Of a stretch of 56,366 nucleotides of DNA, positions 41,851 to 50,670 are shown one piece after another. The translations under genes were made by a program, and so were the position numbers. The notes beneath the pieces are model-generated. The model was not told the origin of the DNA. It was given only the letters and a program-made list of their open reading frames with translations, and did not search any database. Source of the DNA: Krumholzibacterium sp965370495 (GTDB taxonomy: Bacteria > Krumholzibacteriota > Krumholzibacteriia > Krumholzibacteriales > Krumholzibacteriaceae); contig CBDUUV010000001.1 in the NCBI GenBank assembly GCA_965370495.1, positions 1-56,366 of the forward strand, written 5' to 3'. The first letter of the stretch is position 1. Each line of letters starts with the position of its first letter.

Positions 41851-41908
41851 AAAAACATTTCCCGCGCTATGTTTTTCAGGAAAATCCACTCTGTCCTTTT
41901 CCGAGAAA

Positions 41909-42886
41909 TCAGGGGTGAACCTGTGGGGTGGGCTTTGCGGGATCCTTTTCAGCAAGATCTTCGAGTTCTTTCATGATCTGATCAGCTCTCCAGCCCGGGA
42001 GCAGAAATGGAAATTCACTCTGAGACGATATCGCGGGATATTTGTCATCGACAATCCCGAAGATCGATAGTGTTTCTACTTCTGTTCCCCGTATCATAAC
42101 GGTATACAGGGGGACACTGAAATCTTCCTTTTTTCTGCCATCTATAAAGGTATCGCATTTGAGAGCTGCCAGTACGGAGATCATCCGGGTCACAGCCCCG
42201 TCATCCAGCACGATGCCGTCTTCAGTCTGCCACCGCAGAGCCAGGGGTGCCGGTATCCCTTCGTCATCGCCGCTCGAAATGGATATCGCGGTTTCTTCGA
42301 TTTTGACAAGACGAAGCGAGCCCTTTTCGCTCATTATCTCGATATTGGTTATTTCGTCGCTGTTGAAAGTCAGGACGGCTTTGTCCCTCAATCTGTCCAT
42401 ATCGGTTTCAAAAACGTTCCTGAGGTTTCCCGTGGCCTGGTATACGCCGGGAGCACCTTCCAGTCTGACAAAAGTATGCCGGCGGGTCGATGCCACCTTG
42501 CCGATATCGAAGGCCAGGACCACGTCAGCTCTTGAATAGACTTCGAGTTTTATTCTCTTGTCGTCTTCGAGGTCATATATCGCGTAATTCTCCGATTCAG
42601 CCACCAGGGTTGTAATCGAAAATCCGGTTATCGCGTCGATCATTCTCCCTACCGGAGACTTGTCAGCCCTGTATCCCTCGGGTTCGATCATCCACACATC
42701 GTCAAAGCGCTCAAGGATAATCGTACCGCCGGACGTGGAAAAGACCAGCTTGCTTATATCTTCTCCGGCAGGCGCCTGGACTTCGGGGAGCTGATAGTGC
42801 GTCCTGTCTGTATTCTTCGAGACCAGGTAAAATGACAGAGCGGCTATGATCACGGCCAGGGCTATATATTCTTTCTTGATCTTCAT
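41909..42886 (-). CDS. DUF4340 domain protein of the Gld-type ABC operon
   Basis: A 325-residue protein with one N-terminal membrane helix (IALAVIIAALSFYLVS) and a repeated beta-rich periplasmic domain (ISKLVFSTSGGTIILER, FVRLEGAPGVYQ). DUF4340 proteins of unknown function regularly follow gldG-like genes, as here: it begins 16 bases after the GldG-like gene and has GGAGG upstream. It is probably the last member of the operon and may couple the membrane complex to the periplasm. Confidence 0.88.
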   Translation of the reverse strand: MKIKKEYIALAVIIAALSFYLVSKNTDRTHYQLPEVQAPAGEDISKLVFSTSGGTIILERFDDVWMIEPEGYRADKSPVGRMIDAITGFSITTLVAESENYAIYDLEDDKRIKLEVYSRADVVLAFDIGKVASTRRHTFVRLEGAPGVYQATGNLRNVFETDMDRLRDKAVLTFNSDEITNIEIMSEKGSLRLVKIEETAISISSGDDEGIPAPLALRWQTEDGIVLDDGAVTRMISVLAALKCDTFIDGRKKEDFSVPLYTVMIRGTEVETLSIFGIVDDKYPAISSQSEFPFLLPGWRADQIMKELEDLAEKDPAKPTPQVHP

Positions 42887-42902
42887 TTGCCTTCCTCCGA
42901 AA

Positions 42903-45146
42903 TCACTTTTTAAACATCATTTGTATCATGCGTTTTCTTGATTTTCTTCTGAACCAGACAGCCGCGCCCAAGAGCGATACGAGAACAGGAAGCCCGGCGA
43001 TATTGAAGCTTTTTGTAAAAGTTTTTACGCCACCTGATGTTTCCTTCAGCGGATTGTACTGCTGCATCTTGCTTCTCATCGAAGCATATTCATCACGGCT
43101 GTTGAGATGGTCCAGGATATTCAACACAAACGTGGCGTTAGTCGATTTGCCGGATTCGTCAAGAGCATTGTTTCCGAGAAGCGCCGCGGAACCTATCAGG
43201 AACAGCCTGCCCGGTTTCCCTTTTCTGATAAATGCTCCCGCGTCCGATATATCCTCTGCAGGTGTCTGAGATGATATTCGTGTCTCCGATGGTGTTTGTG
43301 TTTCCAGTGATATTTCTGCTTCGGGGGTGACGCCCTCTTTTTCGCCGCCCTCTTCCGGATTGTCCTGTGGCTTTTCGGGTATTCCCTTCTCGGCGAAATA
43401 ACTGGGGAATTCACCACTGATCACGACAGCCATAGGTATATTTCGCATCTCGTCCGGGTTGTCGGGTGGCCGCATGAACACGGGGTTCAAATCGATTTTT
43501 CCGCTCATCTCCCACGATTTGTCGGATGAAGAAAAAAGAAGCGTCCCTTCAAGGCCATTCGATGCCAGCCTGTCTTTTTTCATTTCGACAGGCGAGGACA
43601 TGATAGAGATCAACGCCTTGATATTTTTCATGAACGGTACCCTGTTATTTATATTTTCATTCTTTATTATCGGCGCGAAGTAGATCGGCTGTTTCCCTCC
43701 ACCGTACATCGGGGGCAGTTTCTGTTCAAAACAGTTCGTATCGAGTATATACGATTTTTTTGTTTCAACGCCGTAATGGGCAAGCAATTTTTCAAGTCCG
43801 GTATTGATCGGCCGGAAGATGGGTCCCTGGTTGTAATTCATCTGTCTCTGGTTTGGCCCGGGGTCTATCTGCTCGAACGGATCCAGGAAAAGAGCAAGCG
43901 ATTTGCCCTTCATCAGGAACTGGTCGATCTGGAAAAGCTCGTAATCGTTGAATCGTGTTTTCGGGCCGGCTATAATCAGGCAATCGATTCCGTCTGGAAT
44001 CCCGTCTCCTCCCAGATCGACATCGCTTACCGAGTAATCCATCGAGATAAGCCTGTTGAAATTTGAAAGGGCTTCCTGCTGCGGTGGCTGACCGGGTCGT
44101 TGCGCGGAAGCGAGGGGGATTGTGCCATTACTGGAGAGATAACCGATCTTCTTGTTGATATCGAGAACATCATCGATGATCTCGGAGAGTTTTTCCGGCA
44201 TCTGGTTCATGTCCGCCATCTGGTACTGCGTGCCAAAGAGCGATCTGAATACATTGATCAGCGGTATCGAAACGTATGTGCCGCCTTTTTCGACTACTAT
44301 TCCCGCCGATCCGTGTCGATCTGTTGCCGCGCCGTTTCCGGAACCAGCGGCCGCCTTCCATCTCAGGGTAAGGACATCGTAGTGGGTTACCTGCTTTTCC
44401 AGCGAGGTATCGATCGAGGGATCATGGAGAGAAAAAGCAAGCCTGCCGTAATATTTCTTGTTGAGCTCCCCTACGATTGTCTCCATTTTTGCCGGAATAT
44501 GATCGATATTCGCGATCCTCAGACGGGCCTTGATCGCGTCAAGCGAAGTCGACAAAAACAGCTTGATACTTACCGGTTCTTCCAGATTGAGCAGTACGCT
44601 GATCTTGTTGTTCATCTTTTCGATTTTGGATGTAATGGTATATTCGAGTCCCTCGGTGGTTGTTATCGACGGGATTTTGTCTATTACGTCACCGTGGATT
44701 ATGACCATCCCCATATACGCTTTTTTGAACTTTACCTCGTCCTGTTCGATGTTCTGGATCTGGACGGGATATATCCCATAGTCCATTGCAAGTTGTTGAT
44801 TCTTTTTCGCTTTTTCGCTGATATCACCTTCATCAGCGCTTACATCGTAGAAGCGATAATTGAAATACCTGTTCGAATGGGCTGAATATTCCTCGAGAAG
44901 GTCGTGTAGATAACGCTCCGTGTTGTTGTGCGGGGCCGGCAGGTCTTTTGTGAAAAAGACGTTGATTGTGAGTGGTTCCGAGAGCGTCGCCACTGTTTCC
45001 TTGCTCGCCCTGGACAGCGAATACAATCCATTTGACGTAAGGTCGATCCTGAAAAAATTCGCACCCCCCGCAATATTGACAAGAACAATGACTACAAGGT
45101 AAGCCAGGAACTTGTAATACTTTACATATCGATTTCCTGATGTCAT
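42903..45146 (-). CDS. GldG-like ABC transporter auxiliary protein
   Basis: A 747-residue membrane protein of the ABC_transp_aux family. It has an N-terminal helix (FLAYLVVIVLVNIAGG), a large periplasmic domain (YSLSRASKETVATLSEPL, INVFFTKDLP, DCLIIAGPKTRFNDYELF) and a C-terminal helix (VLVSLLGAAVWF). A Glu/Thr/Pro-rich stretch (about residues 600-640) precedes the last part. GldG forms a complex with GldA and GldF; in Flavobacterium it is needed for gliding, but homologues are widespread outside gliders and their role is uncertain. ATG 45146 has GGGGG eight bases upstream; the frame opens to 45194, which overlaps the permease gene. Confidence 0.9.
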   Translation of the reverse strand: MTSGNRYVKYYKFLAYLVVIVLVNIAGGANFFRIDLTSNGLYSLSRASKETVATLSEPLTINVFFTKDLPAPHNNTERYLHDLLEEYSAHSNRYFNYRFYDVSADEGDISEKAKKNQQLAMDYGIYPVQIQNIEQDEVKFKKAYMGMVIIHGDVIDKIPSITTTEGLEYTITSKIEKMNNKISVLLNLEEPVSIKLFLSTSLDAIKARLRIANIDHIPAKMETIVGELNKKYYGRLAFSLHDPSIDTSLEKQVTHYDVLTLRWKAAAGSGNGAATDRHGSAGIVVEKGGTYVSIPLINVFRSLFGTQYQMADMNQMPEKLSEIIDDVLDINKKIGYLSSNGTIPLASAQRPGQPPQQEALSNFNRLISMDYSVSDVDLGGDGIPDGIDCLIIAGPKTRFNDYELFQIDQFLMKGKSLALFLDPFEQIDPGPNQRQMNYNQGPIFRPINTGLEKLLAHYGVETKKSYILDTNCFEQKLPPMYGGGKQPIYFAPIIKNENINNRVPFMKNIKALISIMSSPVEMKKDRLASNGLEGTLLFSSSDKSWEMSGKIDLNPVFMRPPDNPDEMRNIPMAVVISGEFPSYFAEKGIPEKPQDNPEEGGEKEGVTPEAEISLETQTPSETRISSQTPAEDISDAGAFIRKGKPGRLFLIGSAALLGNNALDESGKSTNATFVLNILDHLNSRDEYASMRSKMQQYNPLKETSGGVKTFTKSFNIAGLPVLVSLLGAAVWFRRKSRKRMIQMMFKK

Positions 45147-45159
45147 ACTGCGTGCCCCC

Positions 45160-45873
45160 CTACTTCTTTTCCTCGACAACCAGATGCGCTCCATACAGAG
45201 CGATAAATATCAGGCTGGCGAAATACAGTAAATCTCTGGAATCCAGGACACCCCTGGCGACATTCTGAAAATGATACCCTGCTCCCACATACTGAAAGAA
45301 ACCGAGCATCGATTCAGGAAGGAAAAAGAGCAGCTTGTCAATAAGCGTCAGAGTGACGCAGATTATCATGCCGACGATAAAAGCTATAATCTGGTTCCTC
45401 GTCAGCGAAGAGGCGAAGATCCCAATCGCGCTGAATGCTCCACCCAGTAGAATCGAGCCGAGATAGCCGCCTGCGACCGGTCCCCAGTCAAGGTCACCGA
45501 GAAAAGCTATGAAAATGGTATAGCTCAATGTCGGCGCCATCATTATGGCAACGAACGTCACGGCGGCAAGAAACTTGCCGGCGATGATCTCTGTGAAGGT
45601 AACAGGAAGAGTGGCAAGGATCTCATATGATCCTGTGTTGAATTCTTCCGAAAAAAGCCTCATCGTCACCGTTGGAATGATGAATGAAAAGACTATGGGA
45701 AGAAGGGAAAAGAAATCCCTCATCTGGGTCTGGTTGTAGAGAAAAAATGTGGAGAAGAAAAACCAGCCAGTCAGGACAAGGAAGATGGAGATCACGATAT
45801 ATGCTATCGGGGATACAAAATATACCCTGAACTCCCTCTTGAATATGTGCGCAAGAATACCGGCCCTCAGCAT
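45160..45873 (-). CDS. GldF-like ABC-2 type permease
   Basis: A 237-residue membrane protein with six hydrophobic helices, of the ABC-2 permease type. The starting part FKREFRVYFVSPIAYIVISIF and TGSYEILATLPVTFTEII are typical of GldF. ATG 45873 has AAGGAG eight bases upstream and follows the ATPase stop by two bases; the next gene (GldG-like) starts 14 bases after its stop. It forms the membrane part of the complex. Confidence 0.92.
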   Translation of the reverse strand: MLRAGILAHIFKREFRVYFVSPIAYIVISIFLVLTGWFFFSTFFLYNQTQMRDFFSLLPIVFSFIIPTVTMRLFSEEFNTGSYEILATLPVTFTEIIAGKFLAAVTFVAIMMAPTLSYTIFIAFLGDLDWGPVAGGYLGSILLGGAFSAIGIFASSLTRNQIIAFIVGMIICVTLTLIDKLLFFLPESMLGFFQYVGAGYHFQNVARGVLDSRDLLYFASLIFIALYGAHLVVEEKK

Positions 45874-45875
45874 TT

Positions 45876-46811
45876 TCAGTTCTCCTTTGTCAGTTCTCTG
45901 AATATCTTTTCGAAACTCCTGGATTCCTGGCTGTACTCGAGCAGTAACCAGTCTGTTTCTTTTATCTTCAGGTATATTTCACTCCTGATATCTCTGTCCG
46001 TGTCGCAATCCAGACTGAACGACACTGCGCCATTGGTATCATTTCCGGTATTGACCGCCTTGACGCCATCGACGGATGACAGGAGTTTCCTGACAGCTTC
46101 ATCTGCTGCGCCAGTGATGACCAGGTTTAAGGTATAACCGGACGCCGAGGAACGCTTCAACTCGTCTGTGCTGCCGTCCGCGACGATTCTGCCGCGGTTG
46201 ATAATAACGACCCTGTCACATGTCGCTTCGACTTCACTCAGGATATGCGTGGACAGGATAACGGTCTTTTCCTTTCCGATCTTCTTGATGATGTTGCGTA
46301 TCTCGGCGATCTGATTGGGATCAAGGCCGGATGTCGGCTCATCAAGAATCAGGATCTCGGGGTCGCTCATCATGGCGTGCGCGAGCCCGACTCTTTGTTT
46401 GTATCCCTTGGAAAGTTCGTGCATCGTACGATGCATCACTTCTCTGAGCCCGCAAATATCCGCAAGTTCCTTAATCTTTCTGTTTCGGGCATTGTTATCC
46501 AGCCCGTGTATTTCAGCGATATAGACCAGGTAGTCATATATGATCATATCATGATACAGGGGCGCGGATTCGGGAAGATACCCTATCATCTTTTTGATCT
46601 CGAGTGCATTATCAGCGACTGATACCCCCGCGGCAGTAACAGTGCCGGAAGTGGGGGAAAGAAAACCTGTCAGGATTCGCATCGCTGTTGTCTTGCCTGC
46701 GCCGTTTGGGCCCAGAAGCCCGAGGATACTACCCTTTTCAATCGTAAGATCGATATGATCGAGGGCGCAAACATCGCCATAATATTTTGTTAAGCCAGTT
46801 ATCTCGATCAC
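45876..46811 (-). CDS. GldA-like ABC transporter ATP-binding protein
   Basis: A 311-residue ATPase. Walker A is GPNGAGKTT (about 34-42), the signature LSKGYKQRVGLAHA and Walker B ILILDEPTSGLDP follow, then the C-terminal extension common to GldA and drug-type ATPases. GTG 46811 is the start, preceded by AAAGGAG. It drives the GldF/GldG complex, whose substrate is not known. It is the first gene in the four-gene operon, behind a -35/-10 pair at 46931-46959. Confidence 0.95.
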   Translation of the reverse strand: MIEITGLTKYYGDVCALDHIDLTIEKGSILGLLGPNGAGKTTAMRILTGFLSPTSGTVTAAGVSVADNALEIKKMIGYLPESAPLYHDMIIYDYLVYIAEIHGLDNNARNRKIKELADICGLREVMHRTMHELSKGYKQRVGLAHAMMSDPEILILDEPTSGLDPNQIAEIRNIIKKIGKEKTVILSTHILSEVEATCDRVVIINRGRIVADGSTDELKRSSASGYTLNLVITGAADEAVRKLLSSVDGVKAVNTGNDTNGAVSFSLDCDTDRDIRSEIYLKIKETDWLLLEYSQESRSFEKIFRELTKEN

Positions 46812-46930
46812 AGACGGCTCCTTTCAAATCTATCTGTCAACAATCGGGCCAGGAAAAAAGCGGCATCTCTCAAGCAGCGGCCGCGCTGCAATCGGATACC
46901 TGCCACAGCAGTCCTGAATTATACGAGGGA

Positions 46931-46959
46931 AAGCTAAAATAATTCCTGTTGTACGTCAA
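46931..46959 (-). promoter_or_regulatory. Promoter of the Gld-type operon
   Basis: In minus-strand sense TTGACG (46954-46959), 17 bases, TAGCTT (46931-46936). A TATAAT at 46918-46923 has no matching -35. The leader is about 110 bases. Confidence 0.5.
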
Positions 46960-47077
46960 TAAAATATTTTTTTCAGGTTTTTATCGTTTGGTCGGGCCTG
47001 GTTGTTCAAAACCTGCCCGATCCCCGCGCGTTGTTCGTGGGGCTTTATCATGACTCTCCAGAGGCCCCCGTCACGCG

Positions 47078-48073
47078 TCAATCGTTATTCCAGGGGTAAT
47101 GTTTCCTCGTTACGCAGTATTCCCCGGAAAAGGGAGACGAAAGGTCGATCCCGAATTCGAGTACGGGATCGTCATTATAGACATAAAGCTCGACAAAGCG
47201 CACAGTGTACTCGACAGGCAGCAGGTTTCTTATCACGTAGCGTGTGTCAAAGAGGCAGAGACAGTCGCACAGCCCGCCGGGCGGATCCTCTGACTCTGTG
47301 ATCGTAATGATATCATCTTCGATGACGATTACTGCATAGATCATATCCTGGCAGCAGTTGAACCCGGCGTTAATGTGGTCGAGAAACAGGGTGCTGCCGT
47401 CATATCCGTACGATACACATGACTGGTTGCGCGGGGTATCATCGAAATCCACCGATGGGATGAATTCCTTGCACCCTTTATAGTCGATGAGTTCTCCTTC
47501 GGGCAAACTGTAGGAACCGGTATTCCAGGGATAGATATTTCTCTTGATACATATCCGGTCGCTCGCATTTTCGGAAAGCTGCACAGTCGCCTGGAGATGA
47601 TCCTCGTCGCCCGTGTATTTCCCGATGAAAATGATGGTATATTCCCCCGGCTTGATATCTGTGAATTCGTATTCGATATCGTAAAGGCACAGGCAGTGGC
47701 ACCATGGGGCGTCGGGCCCCTCTTCTTCCCGGATCATGATGGTGTCAGCCTCGATCGTGATTTCCGCCTGGATGGTTCCGGGACAGCAGTTCAACCCGGC
47801 GTTGATATGAGTCATGGTCAGCGTACCGCCAGGCTCGTACTCGTACTCGAAACAGTCGTAATACATCGATGGTTCGTCTATCGCCGGTATCGCCTGCGCG
47901 GCGATGAAATCCTTGCATCCTGAAGCCTTCAGCAGTTCACCCGCAGGTTCCGTGGATGTGGATGTTCCGGTGACCGAGTCTTTCGCGCATCCTGTCGCAA
48001 GAAATGGCAGAATAAGCAACGCGGCCGCACAAAGGACAAACGGCCGGTATGAAGATTTTTCTCTGGCAGACAT
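47078..48073 (-). CDS. Lipoprotein with a tandem eight-cysteine module
   Basis: No family name is recognised. The 331-residue lipoprotein has a lipobox at FLATGC (Cys29). Two copies of one module follow (about 52-183 and 200-328). In each copy eight cysteines align: 53, 74, 96, 97, 125, 127, 129, 175 and 201, 219, 240, 241, 269, 271, 273, 320. Shared motifs are GCK(D/E)F, HINAG(L/F)NCC, CxCLC(L)(Y/F)D and YPWN. The CC and CxCxC sites suggest disulfides or metal binding. ATG 48073 is the chosen start; the frame opens to 48106. A perfect promoter lies about 80 bases upstream. Confidence 0.85.
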   Translation of the reverse strand: MSAREKSSYRPFVLCAAALLILPFLATGCAKDSVTGTSTSTEPAGELLKASGCKDFIAAQAIPAIDEPSMYYDCFEYEYEPGGTLTMTHINAGLNCCPGTIQAEITIEADTIMIREEEGPDAPWCHCLCLYDIEYEFTDIKPGEYTIIFIGKYTGDEDHLQATVQLSENASDRICIKRNIYPWNTGSYSLPEGELIDYKGCKEFIPSVDFDDTPRNQSCVSYGYDGSTLFLDHINAGFNCCQDMIYAVIVIEDDIITITESEDPPGGLCDCLCLFDTRYVIRNLLPVEYTVRFVELYVYNDDPVLEFGIDLSSPFSGEYCVTRKHYPWNND

Positions 48074-48150
48074 CTTTTCCACCTTCCTCATGAAAATTGG
48101 GCTCATACAGACAGCGCTGAAAATGTTATATAGCTAGAGCCTACACTATA

Positions 48151-48179
48151 AGTATAGGTATTCTGCCCCATGGTGTCAA
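48151..48179 (-). promoter_or_regulatory. Sigma-70 promoter of the cysteine-module lipoprotein gene
   Basis: In minus-strand sense TTGACA (48174-48179), 17 bases, TATACT (48151-48156). Predicted transcript start near 48144, about 70 bases before ATG 48073. Confidence 0.78.
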
Positions 48180-48304
48180 ATGCCGGCAGCAATATATTCA
48201 ATTGAAATATTCGCTCGTTTATAGTAGAAGTGTTAATAACAGGGGGGATTTGAATAACAGGGACTTTTATCAACGAAAACAAACCAGAGGTAGGCGCAGC
48301 GACA
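48180..48304. other. Intergenic segment with no recognised gene
   Basis: Together with the following short frame, this stretch (gene-free from 48074 to 48517 apart from that frame) contains the lipoprotein promoter and AT-rich sequence. No RNA gene, terminator or repeat is recognised in it. Confidence 0.5.
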
Positions 48305-48418
48305 GTGGCTATCTCAACAATGGCATACGCGTTATTGACTTGGAATACACTTGATCAATTAAAGAATGCTAACGATTTGCAGCGAGAGGAACAGATTTCT
48401 ACACTTATTGGATTATAG
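48305..48418 (+). CDS. Possible small membrane peptide or gene remnant
   Basis: A 37-codon frame from GTG 48305 (the frame is open from 48254). It encodes one short hydrophobic helix (AISTMAYALLTW) and a coiled-coil-like tail (LDQLKNANDLQREEQ). No good ribosome site is seen. The helix-plus-Gln/Glu tail resembles the start of the next gene product in plan, so it may be a decayed paralogue. It should be treated as doubtful. Confidence 0.3.
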   Translation: MAISTMAYALLTWNTLDQLKNANDLQREEQISTLIGL

Positions 48419-48517
48419 GGAGATAAATTAGAATGGAATTCGATATCCGCAAGGATGATGTAATATAGAACCCAGCTTATCGCGAGGATATAGCCAATGA
48501 AAAAGGAGAGCCGATCC

Positions 48518-49246
48518 ATGATCTGGAAGGTTTTGGACATAGCGTCCAAAATGCTTGTTCCAATCGCGATTGCATACTTTGCTTACGCCCAAAACTCGAC
48601 TGTCACATTGATCCAGACGCAGCAACAAGAACGAGGTCTCGACTTGACGCTCGTTTCACTTGTTTGGCCATCTTTGATTGGTGGCGATGTTGACGAGCGT
48701 ACCAGCGCACTCGCGCTAGTCGAAACTTTCAACCCAGAGCTTAAACGCAGACTGGTCGAAGCCGTGATTCGAGATCCTGGGCAATCCGCTGAGATCGCAG
48801 AACGGGCTCAGCGCGTACTTGTCATGGAGGAAACTTCAAGCGAACCGCTTCCCGTGGGACTGAACGTTTTGGCGAAGTATAAGATCGATATCTATTTCGA
48901 CGAGAGTTCCGAGCGAGATCGGCAGTTGGCACAGGCTGTTAAGGCGGCACTCGATACAAGGAAACTCTCTCGATTGGCTGTAATCTCTCCACGCCCAATA
49001 TCGTTTCTGTCGCGAGTTGGCCAACCACGAGGGTACGAAATTCGCTATGAACGGGGAGTGGAAGATGATGCCGCGGCAACCCTTGCGACCATTCTGGAAA
49101 GCTCGAACGCTCAATTAGTCTTTGGTCTTCGTGAAGTGGGGGCGCCAAGTCCCGGACTGCTTTCGATCTTCATCTTCAGCAAAACCGGCCAACAATGGCA
49201 TCAACCGGACACTACAATCAGCATGCCAGTTGCGCCCGGTGCTTAG
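48518..49246 (+). CDS. Orphan one-helix membrane protein, candidate integron cassette gene
   Basis: No family is recognised. The 242-residue product has one N-terminal helix (LVPIAIAYFAYAQN), a short Gln-rich segment (IQTQQQERG), and a soluble domain that begins with helical HEAT-like text (DERTSALALVETFNPELKRRL) and ends with a beta/alpha domain (YKIDIYFDESSERDRQLAQ, LVFGLREVGAP). The shape recalls bacterial proteins with a LytR-C-like end, which I cannot confirm. ATG 48518 has GGAG nine bases upstream. The 3' end of the gene runs into an attC-like element, a feature of integron cassettes. Base use differs from the neighbouring chromosome genes. Confidence 0.7.
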   Translation: MIWKVLDIASKMLVPIAIAYFAYAQNSTVTLIQTQQQERGLDLTLVSLVWPSLIGGDVDERTSALALVETFNPELKRRLVEAVIRDPGQSAEIAERAQRVLVMEETSSEPLPVGLNVLAKYKIDIYFDESSERDRQLAQAVKAALDTRKLSRLAVISPRPISFLSRVGQPRGYEIRYERGVEDDAAATLATILESSNAQLVFGLREVGAPSPGLLSIFIFSKTGQQWHQPDTTISMPVAPGA

Positions 49247-49313
49247 CTGGATTAAAGAAGCAAGAAACAGGCAACTGCCGAGCCAGCTGGTGCCGGTTAT
49301 GCCAACTGTTGTT
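49187..49313 (+). repeat. attC-like site A (integron recombination site)
   Basis: The left half has GGCCAAC (AAC at 49191-49193), six bases, then AT-C-AACCGG-A-CAC (49200-49212). The right half has GTGCCGGTTAT (49290-49300), seven bases, then GTT (49308-49310). The inner arms pair perfectly if C and A are left unpaired six pairs apart, the layout of the L boxes of attC. CAGTTGC and GCAACTG form a further inner stem. The spacing equals that of well-known attC sites such as that of aadA7. The R' box (GTTGTTA) fits the GTTRRRY consensus only at GTT and the next base. Confidence 0.6.
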
Positions 49314-49452
49314 ATACGGAAAGTCAGTTAATGAAATGAGTGGCTCAAAGCTGCGGATTTCCAACCGCTTCAGGGAATCAGGTCAAGTCTTCAGCGGGCC
49401 AGTTTCATCAGGAAAACTATCCAACCCGAGTTCATGCCTTTGTCAGGCCATT

Positions 49453-50382
49453 TTAACTACGATTATCTGCAATTAATTTGTCAGATAATCTTTTAAAGAT
49501 AACTTCTCGTGGTATATTCCTGTCAATTAATAGTGCTATCCAACTCAATACACACGATAGTATCAGGAATATAAGAATGGCCAATAATTGATTGATTCCA
49601 TGTTCTGTAAAATAAGTTATTGTAAAAATAAGAGGGAAATGGATTAGAAACAAAGGAAAAGATATTGCGCTAATGAAGGAAATTATTGGAACTGTTCTTT
49701 TCATTGAATTCAAACATTGCCAAGTACCTGTTGGTAAGATAACCGCAAGATACATTCCTAAAGCAAACTCAGAAATTCTGCATAACGGAAACCAATCAAT
49801 AGGTCTTTGTGGAAGAATCCCGTATCTGCCTAATATGAAACGCAAGAGCCCGCTAATAAATAGTAAGGTGAAAAATGTAATGTGAGGATTTCTTTTTATG
49901 AATTTTGATAAAAAAGGAAATAACAAATATAGACTCATGATCAACCCGATAAACCAGCTTGTTGCAACAAAAGGACCACCCCACTTACCCGCAAATGAAT
50001 ATAATCCTGTCATACTTAAAATTATATCACTGAAACCCAGGCTTGAAAAAGCTGTAGCTATTGATCCTGTATCTATATAGGTTTTATAGAAATAGGCTGC
50101 GACACCAACAACTATACTCATATAATAAACAGGGTAAATTCTTAACCATCGTTTTATAATAAACAGCGAATATACAATCTTCTTGTTACCATGCTGCAAC
50201 TCCAGAACTATACCGGATACAATCAAAAAAAATGTTACGGCAAGTCCACCAAGAGAAACATAATAAAAATTATAAACACCGCAAAATCTGCCAATAGGAT
50301 TGGAAATTTCCTGGCCAATATGGGCAGATAACAGAAAAACAATTGCTCCGGCCCGGATTAAATCTATGAATATGTATCTCAA
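49453..50382 (-). CDS. Acyltransferase 3 family membrane protein
   Basis: A 309-residue membrane O-acyltransferase with about ten helices, of the OafA/YrhL type that acetylates sugars on the cell surface. The catalytic-type His lies in FLLSAHIGQEIS near the N-terminus and the basic motif is IIKRWLRIYPVYY. The start is TTG 50382; an in-frame stop lies directly upstream and the ribosome site is weak. The gene is markedly AT-rich compared with carAB beside it, so it was probably acquired. It may modify surface glycan, for example the exopolysaccharide expected from the exosortase locus, but the target is unknown. Confidence 0.88.
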   Translation of the reverse strand: MRYIFIDLIRAGAIVFLLSAHIGQEISNPIGRFCGVYNFYYVSLGGLAVTFFLIVSGIVLELQHGNKKIVYSLFIIKRWLRIYPVYYMSIVVGVAAYFYKTYIDTGSIATAFSSLGFSDIILSMTGLYSFAGKWGGPFVATSWFIGLIMSLYLLFPFLSKFIKRNPHITFFTLLFISGLLRFILGRYGILPQRPIDWFPLCRISEFALGMYLAVILPTGTWQCLNSMKRTVPIISFISAISFPLFLIHFPLIFTITYFTEHGINQLLAILIFLILSCVLSWIALLIDRNIPREVIFKRLSDKLIADNRS

Positions 50383-50631
50383 GTTCTTTTAATCTCCCTC
50401 AGGGGGCAGCACGCTCGATCGGCAAAGCCTGACAGGATTTCAACAGCAGAATTAGTAGTTCAAGCATAGATCAAAACAATTTAACGTGCAAGAAATAGTT
50501 CTGAAACAATGATCTGCCCCCCGGTGTGAAAGCAGAATACATATTGTTTCATTTCTTTAAAGGCGCGGCCGTGTATTGAAGAGAAATGTGATATTCATGT
50601 TGTGTTCCTTTTTCTTTTTTGTTAGGCTCCT

Positions 50632-50655
50632 GAAGATTTGCCCGGAACAATCTTC
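50632..50655 (+). promoter_or_regulatory. Hairpin in the carA leader
   Basis: GAAGATT-TGCCCGGAAC-AATCTTC is a perfect 7-bp stem with a ten-base loop. It ends five bases before the AAGGGG ribosome site of carA. It has no following T run, so a role in translation control or RNA stability is more likely than termination. Confidence 0.4.
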
Positions 50656-50670
50656 AAAAAGGGGACCAAA

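Noticed and set aside
47022..47042. CCCCGCG/CGTGGGG hairpin as terminator of the cysteine-module gene
   Set aside because: The T-rich side is on the plus strand while the gene is on the minus strand, and no plus-strand gene precedes it.
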